A stretch of DNA of 64,000 bases from Macrococcus sp. DPC7161 (GTDB taxonomy: Bacteria > Bacillota > Bacilli > Staphylococcales > Staphylococcaceae), in assembly GCF_004117835.1 (NCBI RefSeq), contig NZ_SDSC01000001.1:186001-250000 (forward strand), written 5' to 3'. Made by a program: the position numbers and the translations under genes. The notes under the pieces are model-generated. The model was not told the origin of the DNA. It made no database searches and was given only the letters and a program-made list of their open reading frames with translations. Below are positions 24,418 through 34,855 of this stretch, piece after piece; position 1 is the first letter of the stretch; every line of letters starts with the position of its first letter.

Positions 24418-26484
24418 TTAATATTGTCGAGATTTGATTAAGACAGAAATTTCATATGGTTTTAATGAATAAGATGTTGTTATTGTCTTTGATCTACTTA
24501 TTGAATCTATTTCTTGGTTTGTTAAATGACATTGGTACACACCATGCCTTGGTATTTTAGCATCGATTTCTCGGTCAGTAGGGTTATACATTACAATGAT
24601 TTCTGCTTGTTTATCAAAGTAGATGACAGTAAAGTGTTCATCGTTTGTTTGGCACACATGTATTGATTTTATATCTTCTTTATGTGTTGCTTTAAAAACA
24701 GGATATTTTTTACGTAATGCAATACATTGTTTAAAAAATTGAATTTCTTTATCGAAATGCACACGTCTGTTCCAATCCATTTGATTGATCATATCTCCCA
24801 AATTATAAGTATTCCCATGACCATATTTTGTTCTAAAAAACTCTTGACCAGCATGTATAAAAGGAATTCCTGGGGCGAATATTGTAAATGCAGTGGCCAT
24901 TTGATGAATCATAATTTTATGTTTATAATTCAGGTCATTTACAAAATGTAAACGGTCAAACAATGTATGATTATCATGCACTTCTACATAGTTAATGGAT
25001 TTATTTAATGCTACGTGGTTATCTTGGAATAAATATTGCAATTGATCTTTTTGATGACCTTTTCCATTAAAATAACCGGTTTCACTCAAGTTAAAATTAT
25101 TACCTTTCAATAAATCTCTAAAATAATCATTAAAGAAATGGATAGATGGTAATGACATACTATTTTTAGGAATTGTTTTTTTATTTGAATCTAGTGCCGT
25201 CATTAAATCCCAGCCTTCACCTAAAAGGAGAACGTGTGGATTTATCGAAACTAATTCATCTTGTATAGCTTTCATAGTATCAATATCGATTGCACCCATT
25301 AAATCAAATCGGTAGCCATCAACACCAAAAGTCTTAGTGTAATAACGTAATGTATCTAAAATAAAATGGCGCATCATTTTACTTTCAGTTTTGATGTCGT
25401 TACCTACGCCTGTACCATTGGACAATTCCCCGTCTTCCTTGTACCTAAAATAATATCCAGGTACAAGCATTTCGAAATTTGAAGATTTTTGAATAAAGAT
25501 ATGATTGAAAACAACATCTAATATAATACCAATGCCGTGTTCGTGATAGGCACTAACTACGTTACTAAATGTTTCAATGCGCTCTGATGGATGATCTGGA
25601 TGGATTGAAAAACTACCATCAATCGTTTGAAAATGTTCTGGATCATAACCCCAGTTGTAACGATTTGTAAAATTAATATCATCAACCCGTGCAAAATCAT
25701 TAATTGGCAAAAGTTCTAAATGTGTAATACCTAGAGATTTGATGTAATCGAAACCAGTTGAATAACCATCTATTTTCGTGTTTGTTTCAATAATGCCTGC
25801 GAGTTTACCTTTATTTATAACACCACTATTTTGATGCATCGTTAAATCTCTTACATGTGCTTCATATATGATTGCATCTTTGTTTTGAATATCAATATAT
25901 GAAACAGGGTTTATATTGAGTTGATTTATGTCGATAACAACGCCTGATTCAGAATTTACTGTTAGCCCTTTTGCATAAGGATCTGTAGTGACGTATGTCT
26001 GATGATTCACTTGAACGCGGTAATTATATGGTTTTAAATGATGATTGCCTTCAATAGTGATTTCATAAAAACCTTTCGGATGACGTGTCATTACATAAAC
26101 TTCTTTATCTAATAAGAGTTCCACATGATATGCAACTGGTGTAAAGACTCTAAAAGTAGTTTGCTGTTCATTACATAGGGCACCAAATTCATAATTTGTC
26201 GCATCATAAAGTTGTTCAAAACGATTGAGTTTCGTTATATTCCCAATATAAACGGGTATAGTAATTGCACCTGATTTGGCTCGCATAGAAATAAAGTATT
26301 TGTATGAAGGATCAATTTCTTCTGTTGTGAGATGAATATAGGTACCGTCATGTGTCGTCACTATATTTTCTAAGGTTAAAGGTTTATGAATTTGTTGTGA
26401 GATTAAATAAAATTCATCATGAAAATCCTCACCAACGTCTAACTTTAATACGATTAAATTAAAGTCGTCTATATATGCTTTCAC
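24418..26484 (-). CDS. pulA: Type I pullulanase (glycogen/starch debranching)
   Basis: Hydrolyses alpha-1,6 branches. The 688-aa protein has N-terminal carbohydrate-binding and beta-sandwich regions and a GH13 barrel. The type I pullulanase signature YNWGYDP is near residue 276. The catalytic nucleophile is in GYRFDLMG near 392, the acid in LGEGWDL near 423, and the transition-state Asp in EVHDNH near 503. No signal peptide is seen, so it should act on intracellular glycogen. Start is GTG behind ggagg. It diverges from glgB across a 250-bp promoter region. Confidence 0.93.
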   Translation of the reverse strand: MKAYIDDFNLIVLKLDVGEDFHDEFYLISQQIHKPLTLENIVTTHDGTYIHLTTEEIDPSYKYFISMRAKSGAITIPVYIGNITKLNRFEQLYDATNYEFGALCNEQQTTFRVFTPVAYHVELLLDKEVYVMTRHPKGFYEITIEGNHHLKPYNYRVQVNHQTYVTTDPYAKGLTVNSESGVVIDINQLNINPVSYIDIQNKDAIIYEAHVRDLTMHQNSGVINKGKLAGIIETNTKIDGYSTGFDYIKSLGITHLELLPINDFARVDDINFTNRYNWGYDPEHFQTIDGSFSIHPDHPSERIETFSNVVSAYHEHGIGIILDVVFNHIFIQKSSNFEMLVPGYYFRYKEDGELSNGTGVGNDIKTESKMMRHFILDTLRYYTKTFGVDGYRFDLMGAIDIDTMKAIQDELVSINPHVLLLGEGWDLMTALDSNKKTIPKNSMSLPSIHFFNDYFRDLLKGNNFNLSETGYFNGKGHQKDQLQYLFQDNHVALNKSINYVEVHDNHTLFDRLHFVNDLNYKHKIMIHQMATAFTIFAPGIPFIHAGQEFFRTKYGHGNTYNLGDMINQMDWNRRVHFDKEIQFFKQCIALRKKYPVFKATHKEDIKSIHVCQTNDEHFTVIYFDKQAEIIVMYNPTDREIDAKIPRHGVYQCHLTNQEIDSISRSKTITTSYSLKPYEISVLIKSRQY

Positions 26485-26513
26485 AACAATCCTCCTTTTA
26501 AATTGATATATTC

Positions 26514-26703
26514 ATTATAAAACAAATCACATTGAAGTCATAAAATTTACAAAAATATCATAAAGTAAATGTGGAAAATTTACTCTGTATTAAAAAAGAA
26601 CGTTTAAAATAGTATACAAGTTAATCATTTCAATACAAAAAAGTAAGAAATTATGCATATTCTAATTGAATTTGACGTAATTTTCTAACAAATCGATTAT
26701 AAT
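26514..26703. promoter_or_regulatory. Divergent promoter region of pulA and glgB
   Basis: Minus strand: a TATAAT box at 26514-26519 sits about 30 bp before pulA with only a weak -35. Plus strand: TTGACG at 26672-26677 precedes GATTAT at 26695-26700 (17 bp) or TATAAT at 26698-26703 (20 bp), ahead of glgB. No convincing CcpA cre site was found between them. Confidence 0.5.
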
Positions 26704-26754
26704 AAATAATAATAAGTAGAAATTTACAAGTGACTAATGATAAGGATGATGTAT

Positions 26755-28677
26755 ATGGTATCAGAGCTAGACCAATATTTATTTCATCAAGGCACGCATA
26801 CAAAATCGTATCAATTTATGGGTTCGCATTATGATCATGATACAAAGTTGACAACATTTAGAGTACATGCACCGAATGCAAGTATTGTAAGTGTTGCGTG
26901 TGATCAAAATGATTGGACAGGTAAAGGATTTGAATTAGAACGTATATCAGAAGAAGGATTATTTGAGGGTAGTTTTCAAGTGGGTATTGGCACGATTTAT
27001 AAATATTGTATCCATGCAAATGGGCAACAATTTTTAAAATCCGATCCATTTGCAAAATTTGCACAAAAAAGGCCATTAAATGCGTCTATTGTTTATGAAT
27101 CAACATATCAATGGGCAGATGAAAAATGGCAAACAAAGAAAAAAAATAAATTACCATATGATGCTCCAATGAATATTTATGAATTGCATTTAGGCACGTT
27201 TAAAAAACATGAAATTGATGAGCAATTAAAAACGCAATTAACAATTGACGAATATACAGATTTAACCCATTTATCTTATCGTGAAATGGCAGAAGTTATC
27301 ATTCCATATGTTAAAGAAATGAAATATACACATATAGAATTGTTACCTGTTACAGAACATCCTTTTGATTTGAGTTGGGGATATCAAGTCACAGGTTTTT
27401 TTGCGCCGACTTCAAGATTTGGTACACCAGATGACTTTAAATATTTCATTGATCAATGTCATCAAAATAATATTGGGGTGATATTAGATTGGGTGCCTGC
27501 ACATTTCAATCGTGATGACCATGGACTTAGACTTTTTGACGGTTCTCCATTATTTGAGCCAAGTGATGCTCGTTTAGCTGATAAAAGAGGATGGGGGACT
27601 TTAAGTTTTGATTTTAGTAAGCCTGAAGTAAATTCATTTTTAATTTCGAGTGCGATGTATTTTGTTGAAGAATTCCATATCGATGGTATTCGAGTCGATG
27701 CAGTACATTCTATGATTGATTTAAATTTTGAAAATCATGTAGCGCATGAAAAAATATACAATCCAGATGGTACAGAAGATAATCGACCTGCAATTTTATT
27801 TTTACAAAATTTAAGCAAAGTATTGTTTGAAAATCGAAATGAATTTTTATTAATTGCTGAAGATTCTTCAGACAGACCGATGATTACAGCACCTGTAGAA
27901 AAAGGCGGTCTAGGATTTAATTTCAAATGGGATTTAGGTTTTATGCATGATACATTAGATTACATGGAAGGCAACCGTCGTGATTTACATCACAAGCTAA
28001 CATTCCCAATGATGTATCGCTATAACGAGAATTATATTTTACCTTATTCTCATGATGAAGTGGTTCATGGCAAGCTTTCAATGTTAGATAAGATGCCAGG
28101 AGATCAGTGGCGTAAATTTGCTCAGTACCGCTTGTTGTATGGCCATCAAATGACATTTCCAGGTAAGAAACTTAATTTTATGGGTTCTGAAATTGGGATG
28201 TATGCAGAATGGAAAGATCAAGAACAAGTCGATTGGTTCTTATTAAAGTATCCAATTCATATTGGGTTACATGATTATATTAAAGATATGAATAAGATTT
28301 ATTTGCGTGAAAAGTCACTTTATGAAGCTGATTATGATCCAAATGGATTTGAATGGATTGATGTTAATAATTATGAACAACAGGTTATCAGTTATATACG
28401 TAAGTCAAAAAATAATGAATCGTTAATTGTTGTATTAAATTTTTCTGATCAAGTTTATTATGACTTTAATCTTGGTGTCAATGATCCTGGTAAATATCGT
28501 GTTGTTATGAATTCGGATTTAAAACAATATGGAGGATCACATCAAACGATTTCTGGTTATTTGTTTACACAACAAGGTTTAATACATGGAAGAACACAGT
28601 TTTTATCGGTAAAAGTTCCGCCTTATGGAATGCTTATATTAAAAAAAGTAAAAGAAAAAATTAAGGATAAGGGGTAA
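26755..28677 (+). CDS. glgB: 1,4-alpha-glucan branching enzyme
   Basis: Introduces alpha-1,6 branches into glycogen. The ~640-aa GH13 protein has an N-terminal CBM48-like module ([17 protein letters not shown]). The catalytic barrel has [12 protein letters not shown] (nucleophile near residue 314), [10 protein letters not shown] (acid near 368) and SHDEVVHGK (near 432). The C-terminal beta domain is intact. I prefer ATG 26755 with taaggatg at the right distance; in-frame ATGs at 26737, 26746 and 26749 are alternatives. First gene of glgBCDAP, the same order as in B. subtilis. Confidence 0.95.
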   Translation: MVSELDQYLFHQGTHTKSYQFMGSHYDHDTKLTTFRVHAPNASIVSVACDQNDWTGKGFELERISEEGLFEGSFQVGIGTIYKYCIHANGQQFLKSDPFAKFAQKRPLNASIVYESTYQWADEKWQTKKKNKLPYDAPMNIYELHLGTFKKHEIDEQLKTQLTIDEYTDLTHLSYREMAEVIIPYVKEMKYTHIELLPVTEHPFDLSWGYQVTGFFAPTSRFGTPDDFKYFIDQCHQNNIGVILDWVPAHFNRDDHGLRLFDGSPLFEPSDARLADKRGWGTLSFDFSKPEVNSFLISSAMYFVEEFHIDGIRVDAVHSMIDLNFENHVAHEKIYNPDGTEDNRPAILFLQNLSKVLFENRNEFLLIAEDSSDRPMITAPVEKGGLGFNFKWDLGFMHDTLDYMEGNRRDLHHKLTFPMMYRYNENYILPYSHDEVVHGKLSMLDKMPGDQWRKFAQYRLLYGHQMTFPGKKLNFMGSEIGMYAEWKDQEQVDWFLLKYPIHIGLHDYIKDMNKIYLREKSLYEADYDPNGFEWIDVNNYEQQVISYIRKSKNNESLIVVLNFSDQVYYDFNLGVNDPGKYRVVMNSDLKQYGGSHQTISGYLFTQQGLIHGRTQFLSVKVPPYGMLILKKVKEKIKDKG

Positions 28678-28681
28678 TTTG

Positions 28682-29830
28682 ATGTCTAAAGAAGTAGTTG
28701 GTATGTTATTAGCTGGTGGTAAAGGTACAAGATTAGGTCAATTAACTAAAAATATTGCAAAGCCTGCAGTTCCATTTGGTGGAAAGTATCGTATTATTGA
28801 TTTTACATTAAGTAATTTATCTAATTCAGATATCGATACGGTCGGTGTTCTCGTTCAATATGCACCTTTAATGTTAAATCGTCATATCGGTATGGGGAAG
28901 CCATGGAGCTTAGATGTTCAAGATGGTGGTGTTACAGTATTAGCACCATTTGCTGACCAAACGGGAGCATCTTGGTTTGAAGGTACAGCGGATGCAATTA
29001 CGAAAAATATTCATTTTATTGATCAATATGATCCTGAATATTTACTTATTTTATCAGGTGACCATATTTATCAAATGGATTATCGTAAGATGTTAGATTT
29101 TCATAAAGAAAAACAAGCAGATGTAACGATTTCTGTTATTGAAGTGCCAATTGAAGAAGCGAGCCGATTCGGTATTTTAAATACAGAAGAAGATTTGAAA
29201 ATTTATGAATTCGACGAAAAACCTAAAGTTCCTAAAAATAACTTAGCATCAATGGGAATTTACATTTTCAATTGGAAAACATTACGTGCATATTTATTAG
29301 AAGATGAGAAGGATTCAAACTCAGAACACGATTTTGGTAATGACATCATTCCGAAAATGCTAAATGATCAAAAGTTAATGTATGCTTATCGATTCGATGG
29401 TTATTGGAAAGATGTTGGAACGATTCAAAGCTATTGGGAAGCAACGATGGATTTATTAAAAGAAGATTTAGGTCAATTATTGAACTCTAAATCATGGCCA
29501 ACGTATTCACATGAGGCGAATTTACCACCTCAATTTATTGGAGAGACAGCATCTTTATCTGATTCATTAATTTGTCCAGGATCGATGATATTAGGACACA
29601 TTAAGCATTCAGTTATTTTTAGTGAAGTTACAGTAGGCCAAAATTCAGTCGTTGAAGATTCAATCATTCATCCAGAAGTAGTAATTGGTGAAGGTTGCAC
29701 AATTAAAAAGGCCATCATTATGGAAGGGATCAATATTGATAATGATGTTGTCATCGATGGCAATCAATATGATGAACCGATTGTAATTGGTCCAGATAAT
29801 ATCAATGAATTTAACAAGGGGGCAAAATAA
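28682..29830 (+). CDS. glgC: Glucose-1-phosphate adenylyltransferase, catalytic subunit
   Basis: Makes ADP-glucose, the committed step of bacterial glycogen synthesis. The 382-aa protein has the nucleotide loop [17 protein letters not shown], the substrate lysine region FDEKPKVPK and the metal Asp in [13 protein letters not shown]-terminal left-handed beta-helix of hexapeptide repeats ([20 protein letters not shown]) follows. ATG 28682 follows aagggg; a TTG just before it is unlikely. It ends one base before glgD, and the two probably form a heterotetramer. Confidence 0.95.
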   Translation: MSKEVVGMLLAGGKGTRLGQLTKNIAKPAVPFGGKYRIIDFTLSNLSNSDIDTVGVLVQYAPLMLNRHIGMGKPWSLDVQDGGVTVLAPFADQTGASWFEGTADAITKNIHFIDQYDPEYLLILSGDHIYQMDYRKMLDFHKEKQADVTISVIEVPIEEASRFGILNTEEDLKIYEFDEKPKVPKNNLASMGIYIFNWKTLRAYLLEDEKDSNSEHDFGNDIIPKMLNDQKLMYAYRFDGYWKDVGTIQSYWEATMDLLKEDLGQLLNSKSWPTYSHEANLPPQFIGETASLSDSLICPGSMILGHIKHSVIFSEVTVGQNSVVEDSIIHPEVVIGEGCTIKKAIIMEGINIDNDVVIDGNQYDEPIVIGPDNINEFNKGAK

Positions 29831-30934
29831 ATGCGTAGTTTAATGGGTCTTATTAATTTAGCAAATGAAAATGATTACTTAGAAGAGTTAACATACTTTA
29901 GAACAGGTGCAAGCGTACCATTTGCTGGTCGATATCGTTTAATTGATTTCAGTCTTTCTAATATTGTTAATTCTGGTTGCCATGAAGTCGCAATTTTTGC
30001 CAACACTAAATATCGTTCACTACTCGATCACTTAGAAAATGGTGATAACTTTGGTTTAGATGGAAAAAAATCAAGATTATTTGTATTACCTCCAGATTGG
30101 CATGATCCAAGTGATATTTCTCGTGGGGACTTAAGACATTTCCATAACAATAGAGATTTCTTTAATCGTTCAACAGCGACAGATGTGATTATTTCTGGAA
30201 GTCAGTTTATTACAAACACAAATTTTAAAGATGCATTTAAATATCACGTGGAAACAAATGCAGATGTAACTTTAATTACTGAAGATATTAAAGAATTTAA
30301 GGCAATGCATAATCCTTTAAAACGTATTATTTCTGAAGATAATCGAGTTACATTTATCAACCATGATACGAATAATCCACATGTTTTTACAGGTACTTAT
30401 ATTATTAAAAAAGATAAATTATTAGAAATCGTTGATTATTGTATTCAAAACTATAAAGAGCAATTTTTCTTGAATGGTATTCAAGAACGATTACTTGAAA
30501 TGTTTGTTACGTATTACAATATTGATGTAACAACGATGTATATTAATGACTTAAAGTCATTCTATAAAAATAATTTACGTATTTTACGTCCAGACTTATA
30601 TAAAAATTTATTTATGAAAGATACAAGAATTAAAACGAAAACATCTAATCAACCACCGACAAAATTTGTTGATGGCTGTGAAGTTAAAAATTCAGCAATT
30701 GCGAATGGTTGTTTAATTGAAGGTACAGTTGAAAATAGTATTCTTTATCGTGGTGTATGTGTGAAAAAAGGTGCCGTTATTAAAAATTCTATTATTATGA
30801 CAGGCTGCGACATTCATGAGAATGCACAAATTGAAAATGTAATATTAGATAAAGATGTTGTTGTATCAGAAGGAAAAAAATTAATTGGTTCTGAAGAAAA
30901 ACCATTTGTCGTAGCAAAACGTCAAACCATTTAG
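29831..30934 (+). CDS. glgD: GlgD, non-catalytic/regulatory ADP-glucose pyrophosphorylase subunit
   Basis: A paralogue of GlgC, 367 aa. It keeps the overall fold (GRYRLIDFSLSNIVNSGCHEVAIF, C-terminal beta-helix repeats). The GGxGxRL nucleotide loop is replaced by MGLINLANENDYLEELTYF, as expected for GlgD subunits, which boost GlgC activity rather than catalyse. Start ATG follows aaggggg and directly abuts the glgC stop, supporting equimolar expression. Confidence 0.94.
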   Translation: MRSLMGLINLANENDYLEELTYFRTGASVPFAGRYRLIDFSLSNIVNSGCHEVAIFANTKYRSLLDHLENGDNFGLDGKKSRLFVLPPDWHDPSDISRGDLRHFHNNRDFFNRSTATDVIISGSQFITNTNFKDAFKYHVETNADVTLITEDIKEFKAMHNPLKRIISEDNRVTFINHDTNNPHVFTGTYIIKKDKLLEIVDYCIQNYKEQFFLNGIQERLLEMFVTYYNIDVTTMYINDLKSFYKNNLRILRPDLYKNLFMKDTRIKTKTSNQPPTKFVDGCEVKNSAIANGCLIEGTVENSILYRGVCVKKGAVIKNSIIMTGCDIHENAQIENVILDKDVVVSEGKKLIGSEEKPFVVAKRQTI

Positions 30935-30948
30935 AAAGAGGTATAATC

Positions 30949-32376
30949 ATGAAAAAAATATTGTTTGTTGCATCAGAATGCACACCTTTTTATAAATCTG
31001 GAGGACTGGCTGACGTAATCGGCAGCCTTCCTCAATATTTGAACGCAACGAAAAAGTGTGATGTACGTGTAATTTTGCCTTTATATGATGGTGTAGAAGG
31101 ATTAAAAGAACCATTTCGAAATGCATTAAAAGAAGAAATGATTTTTCAAACGCAAGTGGGATGGCGTTTTCAATATACGAGAATACTTTCGTTGATTCAT
31201 CAAGGGGTTACGTATTATTTTGTTGATAATTTACAATATTTTGGTCGTGGTGGCATGTATGGCTACGGTGATGATGGAGAGCGTTTTGTATTCTTCTCAA
31301 ATGCTGTAATAGAATTTATTTATCGTGGAGATTTTAAACCTGATGTATTGCATGGCCATGACTGGCAAGCAGGTGCTGCTGTGGCGATTTGCAATATAAA
31401 AAAACCTGTGCCAGGCATTCAAACCGTATTTACTATCCATAACATAAAATATCAAGGCTATTTAATGTATGATGCTTTCGATGAGTTATTGACAATTGAA
31501 AGAGAACATTTTGCGGGGTTTGAATGGAATGGTATGTTGAATTTAATGAAAGCTGGTCTTTTCCATGCAGATAAAATTACAACAGTATCGCCAACATATG
31601 CTGAAGAAATTAAAACACCATTTTATGGTGAAGGCTTAGAAACGATTTTACAAATGAGAAGTAGAGATTTATTAGGTATTATCAATGGTATTGATGCCAA
31701 TGATTATAACTCAATGAAAGATAAAAATATTCATGTGAATTTCAAAAGTTCAATACCTAAGAAAAAGGAAAATAAATTATATTTACAAGAAAAATTGAAT
31801 TTACCTGTTAAAGAAGACATACCTGTCTTTGCAATTATCACAAGAATGGTAGAGCAAAAAGGTCTACATTTAGTGATGCGCATTATGGAAGAATTTATTC
31901 AACAAGATGTACAATTGGTCGTATTAGGTAATGGAGAGAAAGAATTTGAAAATTATTTCTTAATGTTACAAAGTAAATATCCTGAAAAAGTACATGTGAC
32001 ATTAGGATTTAATGAAAGTTTTTCAAGAGAAATTTATGCAGGTAGTGATTTCTTTATTATGCCTTCTTTATTTGAACCATGTGGTTTGTCACAACTTATT
32101 GCATTACAGTATAAATCTATTCCAATTGTTAGAGAAACAGGTGGTTTAAAAGATACTGTACAACCATATAATGAACACACAAATGAAGGAACAGGTTTAA
32201 CATTTGCGAACTATAATGCACATGAACTACTTGATCGCTTACATTATGCATTGTTTATTTATCATAATCCTTCACATTACAAACATTTGATTCAAAATGT
32301 TGCTAAAGTTAATAATAGTTGGATTCAATCGGCAAATCAGTATATCAATATTTACAGAGGAGAAAGTCATGAATAA
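30949..32376 (+). CDS. glgA: Glycogen synthase (ADP-glucose, GT5)
   Basis: Extends alpha-1,4-glucan chains from ADP-glucose. The 475-aa GT-B protein has the KSGGLADVIGSLP glycine loop near residue 20, HGHDWQAGAAV near residue 136, a second-domain TRMVEQKGLHL, and the GT5 C-terminal motif FEPCGLSQLIALQYKSIP near residue 375. Start ATG follows agaggt. The gene overlaps glgP by 8 bp. Confidence 0.97.
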   Translation: MKKILFVASECTPFYKSGGLADVIGSLPQYLNATKKCDVRVILPLYDGVEGLKEPFRNALKEEMIFQTQVGWRFQYTRILSLIHQGVTYYFVDNLQYFGRGGMYGYGDDGERFVFFSNAVIEFIYRGDFKPDVLHGHDWQAGAAVAICNIKKPVPGIQTVFTIHNIKYQGYLMYDAFDELLTIEREHFAGFEWNGMLNLMKAGLFHADKITTVSPTYAEEIKTPFYGEGLETILQMRSRDLLGIINGIDANDYNSMKDKNIHVNFKSSIPKKKENKLYLQEKLNLPVKEDIPVFAIITRMVEQKGLHLVMRIMEEFIQQDVQLVVLGNGEKEFENYFLMLQSKYPEKVHVTLGFNESFSREIYAGSDFFIMPSLFEPCGLSQLIALQYKSIPIVRETGGLKDTVQPYNEHTNEGTGLTFANYNAHELLDRLHYALFIYHNPSHYKHLIQNVAKVNNSWIQSANQYINIYRGESHE

Positions 32377-34768
32377 ATATACGAAAGCATCGTTTAGAGC
32401 ATTACTTGAAAAAAAGTTAATAAATAAACGTACTTCAACTTTAGAGGATACATCAGATACGGATTTATTTTATGCAATTGCTTCAATTGTAAAAGATGAG
32501 ATGAATCAAGCAAATGTAACGACAAAAAAAGGCAATATTCAATCTAAAAAACGTCAAATTAACTATTTATCAATGGAATTTTTAATTGGTCGATTAATTG
32601 AATCAAATTTACTCAATTTAGGATTAATGGATGTATGTAACGAAGTATTAATTGATTTAGGTAGAAATCCTAAGAAAATTTATTCAGAAGAAAATGATGC
32701 GGGTCTAGGTAATGGAGGTTTAGGAAGATTAGCTGCATGTTTCTTAGATTCTATTGCATCTTTAGGCTATTTAGGTAATGGGTTTGGAATTCGATACCGT
32801 TATGGATTGTTTGAGCAACGTATTATTGATGGGACACAAATTGAATTACCTGACAATTGGTTAAAAGAAGTATACCCATGGGAAGTACGAAAAGCCGATG
32901 AAACGATCACAGTACATTTTGGTGGAGAAGTTTATTCTGAAACGATGCCAGATGGACGTTTAAAATTCCATTATCAAAATCAAGAAACAGTCTTAGCAGT
33001 ACCTTATGATGTTGGTGTAGCTGGTTATGATAACGGTGTAGTCAATACATTAAGACTATGGAGTGCTGAAGTTCCTGACACAGAATTAACGATGCATCCA
33101 AATCAATTAGAATACATGCAAAATGTAGAACGCATTTCAGGATTTTTATATCCAGATGACTCAACAGAAGAGGGGCGTTTCTTACGTTTAAAACAACAAT
33201 ATTTCTTAGTGTCTTCAACGATTCAAACGTTGATAAAGCAATTAAAAGAAAAATATAACGAACCCGTTACGAAATTTCATGAGTACAATTGTATTCAAAT
33301 CAATGATACGCACCCGACATTTGGTATTCCGGAATTAATGCGTATTTTAATGGATGATGAAGGGTTATCATGGGATGAAGCATGGGCAATTACAACGAAA
33401 ACTTATGCATATACGAATCATACCATCATGCAAGAAGCATTAGAAAAATGGCCAGTTTCTCAAGTGCAACGCGTGAATCCTAGAATATTTATGATTATCA
33501 ATGAAATCAATGAACGTTTCTGCCGTGATGTATACGAAAATCATCCACAATACCGTGATCGTATTGCTGATTTAGCAGTAATTAGCCATGATTTAGTACA
33601 TATGAGTAAACTTGCAATTGTCGGCTCATTTTCTGTTAATGGTGTTGCAGCTTTACACTCTGAAATCATTAAAGACTATACGTTTAATGACTTCTATAAA
33701 TTAACACCTGAGAAATTCAATAATAAAACAAACGGTATTACACATCGTCGTTGGTTAATGGCATCTAACCCTAAATTATCGAATTTAATTACGGATGCAA
33801 TAGGTGATCAATGGATTAAATCACCTCAAGAATTATCTCAATTAATGCGTTATTACAACGATGATGCATTCTTAAAACAATTACAAGAAGTCAAATTGCA
33901 TAATAAAAAAGTACTTAAAGATGTGATTTATGATAAAACAGGTATTGAAGTTGATGAACATTCAGTATTTGATGTACAAGTCAAACGACTTCATGAGTAT
34001 AAACGTCAATTATTAAATGTATTACATATCATTTATTTATTTAATGAAATCAAGCGTAAGCCATCTATTAAAGTACAACCAAGAACATTTATATTTGGTG
34101 CAAAAGCTGCACCAGGCTATCATATTGCAAAAGAAATTATTAAATTAATTCACGCAGTTGCAGAAGTTGTAAATTACGATAAAGATGTGGATGGCAGAAT
34201 TAAAGTAGTGTTCTTAGAGAACTACAATGTCACTTTGGCTGAATATATCATGCCAGCAGCTGAAATATCTGAACAAATTTCTACAGCCTCAATGGAAGCA
34301 TCAGGTACAGGAAATATGAAAATGATGATGAATGGTGCGATTACATTAGGCACAATGGACGGTGCGAATGTGGAGATTGCTGAACTTGTTGGAAAAGAAA
34401 ATATCTTTATTTTCGGATTAAGTTCAGATGAAGTGATTCACTATCAAACAAATGGTGGTTATAACGCATCAGATATTTATCATACGGATTCTAGAGTACA
34501 AACATCATTAGATGCATTAAAAGACGGTCAATTTGGACGTGACTTTGCATTCCAAGACTTATATTTTAATATTTTAAAGAATAATGATCCTTATTTCTTA
34601 TTAAAAGACTTCAATAGTTATGTGGACATTCATTTAACAGCAATGGCTACATATAGTGACGAAAAGAAATGGAACCAAATGAGTTTGATGAACATCTTGA
34701 AATCAGGTAAGTTTTCAAGTGATAGAACGATTCATGAGTATGCAACTGATATTTGGAAATTGATTTAA
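32369..34768 (+). CDS. glgP: Glycogen phosphorylase
   Basis: Releases glucose-1-P from glycogen. The 799-aa GT35 enzyme has the PLP lysine in EASGTGNMKMMMNGAITLG near residue 650, plus family blocks LSMEFLIGRL, GLGNGGLGRLAACFLDS and FGAKAAPGYHIAK. I start at ATG 32369 behind agaggagaaagtc, overlapping glgA. An in-frame ATG at 32297 would run through glgA and is not conserved. Its product can be returned to glycolysis by the pgcA enzyme nearby. A terminator follows. Confidence 0.96.
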   Translation: MNKYTKASFRALLEKKLINKRTSTLEDTSDTDLFYAIASIVKDEMNQANVTTKKGNIQSKKRQINYLSMEFLIGRLIESNLLNLGLMDVCNEVLIDLGRNPKKIYSEENDAGLGNGGLGRLAACFLDSIASLGYLGNGFGIRYRYGLFEQRIIDGTQIELPDNWLKEVYPWEVRKADETITVHFGGEVYSETMPDGRLKFHYQNQETVLAVPYDVGVAGYDNGVVNTLRLWSAEVPDTELTMHPNQLEYMQNVERISGFLYPDDSTEEGRFLRLKQQYFLVSSTIQTLIKQLKEKYNEPVTKFHEYNCIQINDTHPTFGIPELMRILMDDEGLSWDEAWAITTKTYAYTNHTIMQEALEKWPVSQVQRVNPRIFMIINEINERFCRDVYENHPQYRDRIADLAVISHDLVHMSKLAIVGSFSVNGVAALHSEIIKDYTFNDFYKLTPEKFNNKTNGITHRRWLMASNPKLSNLITDAIGDQWIKSPQELSQLMRYYNDDAFLKQLQEVKLHNKKVLKDVIYDKTGIEVDEHSVFDVQVKRLHEYKRQLLNVLHIIYLFNEIKRKPSIKVQPRTFIFGAKAAPGYHIAKEIIKLIHAVAEVVNYDKDVDGRIKVVFLENYNVTLAEYIMPAAEISEQISTASMEASGTGNMKMMMNGAITLGTMDGANVEIAELVGKENIFIFGLSSDEVIHYQTNGGYNASDIYHTDSRVQTSLDALKDGQFGRDFAFQDLYFNILKNNDPYFLLKDFNSYVDIHLTAMATYSDEKKWNQMSLMNILKSGKFSSDRTIHEYATDIWKLI

Positions 34769-34819
34769 ATTTGTAGTGAAAACACAGATGCTTTTAAAAT
34801 GAATAAATATTGATAAACG

Positions 34820-34855
34820 AAAACTAAGCTTAGGCATTTGCCTGAGCTTAGTTTT
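34820..34855. terminator. Shared terminator of glgP and the LysR gene
   Basis: A long stem, aaaactaagct(ta) with (tg)agcttagtttt around ggcatttgcc, lies between convergent genes. The stop codon of the LysR gene is inside the 3' arm. Confidence 0.8.
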
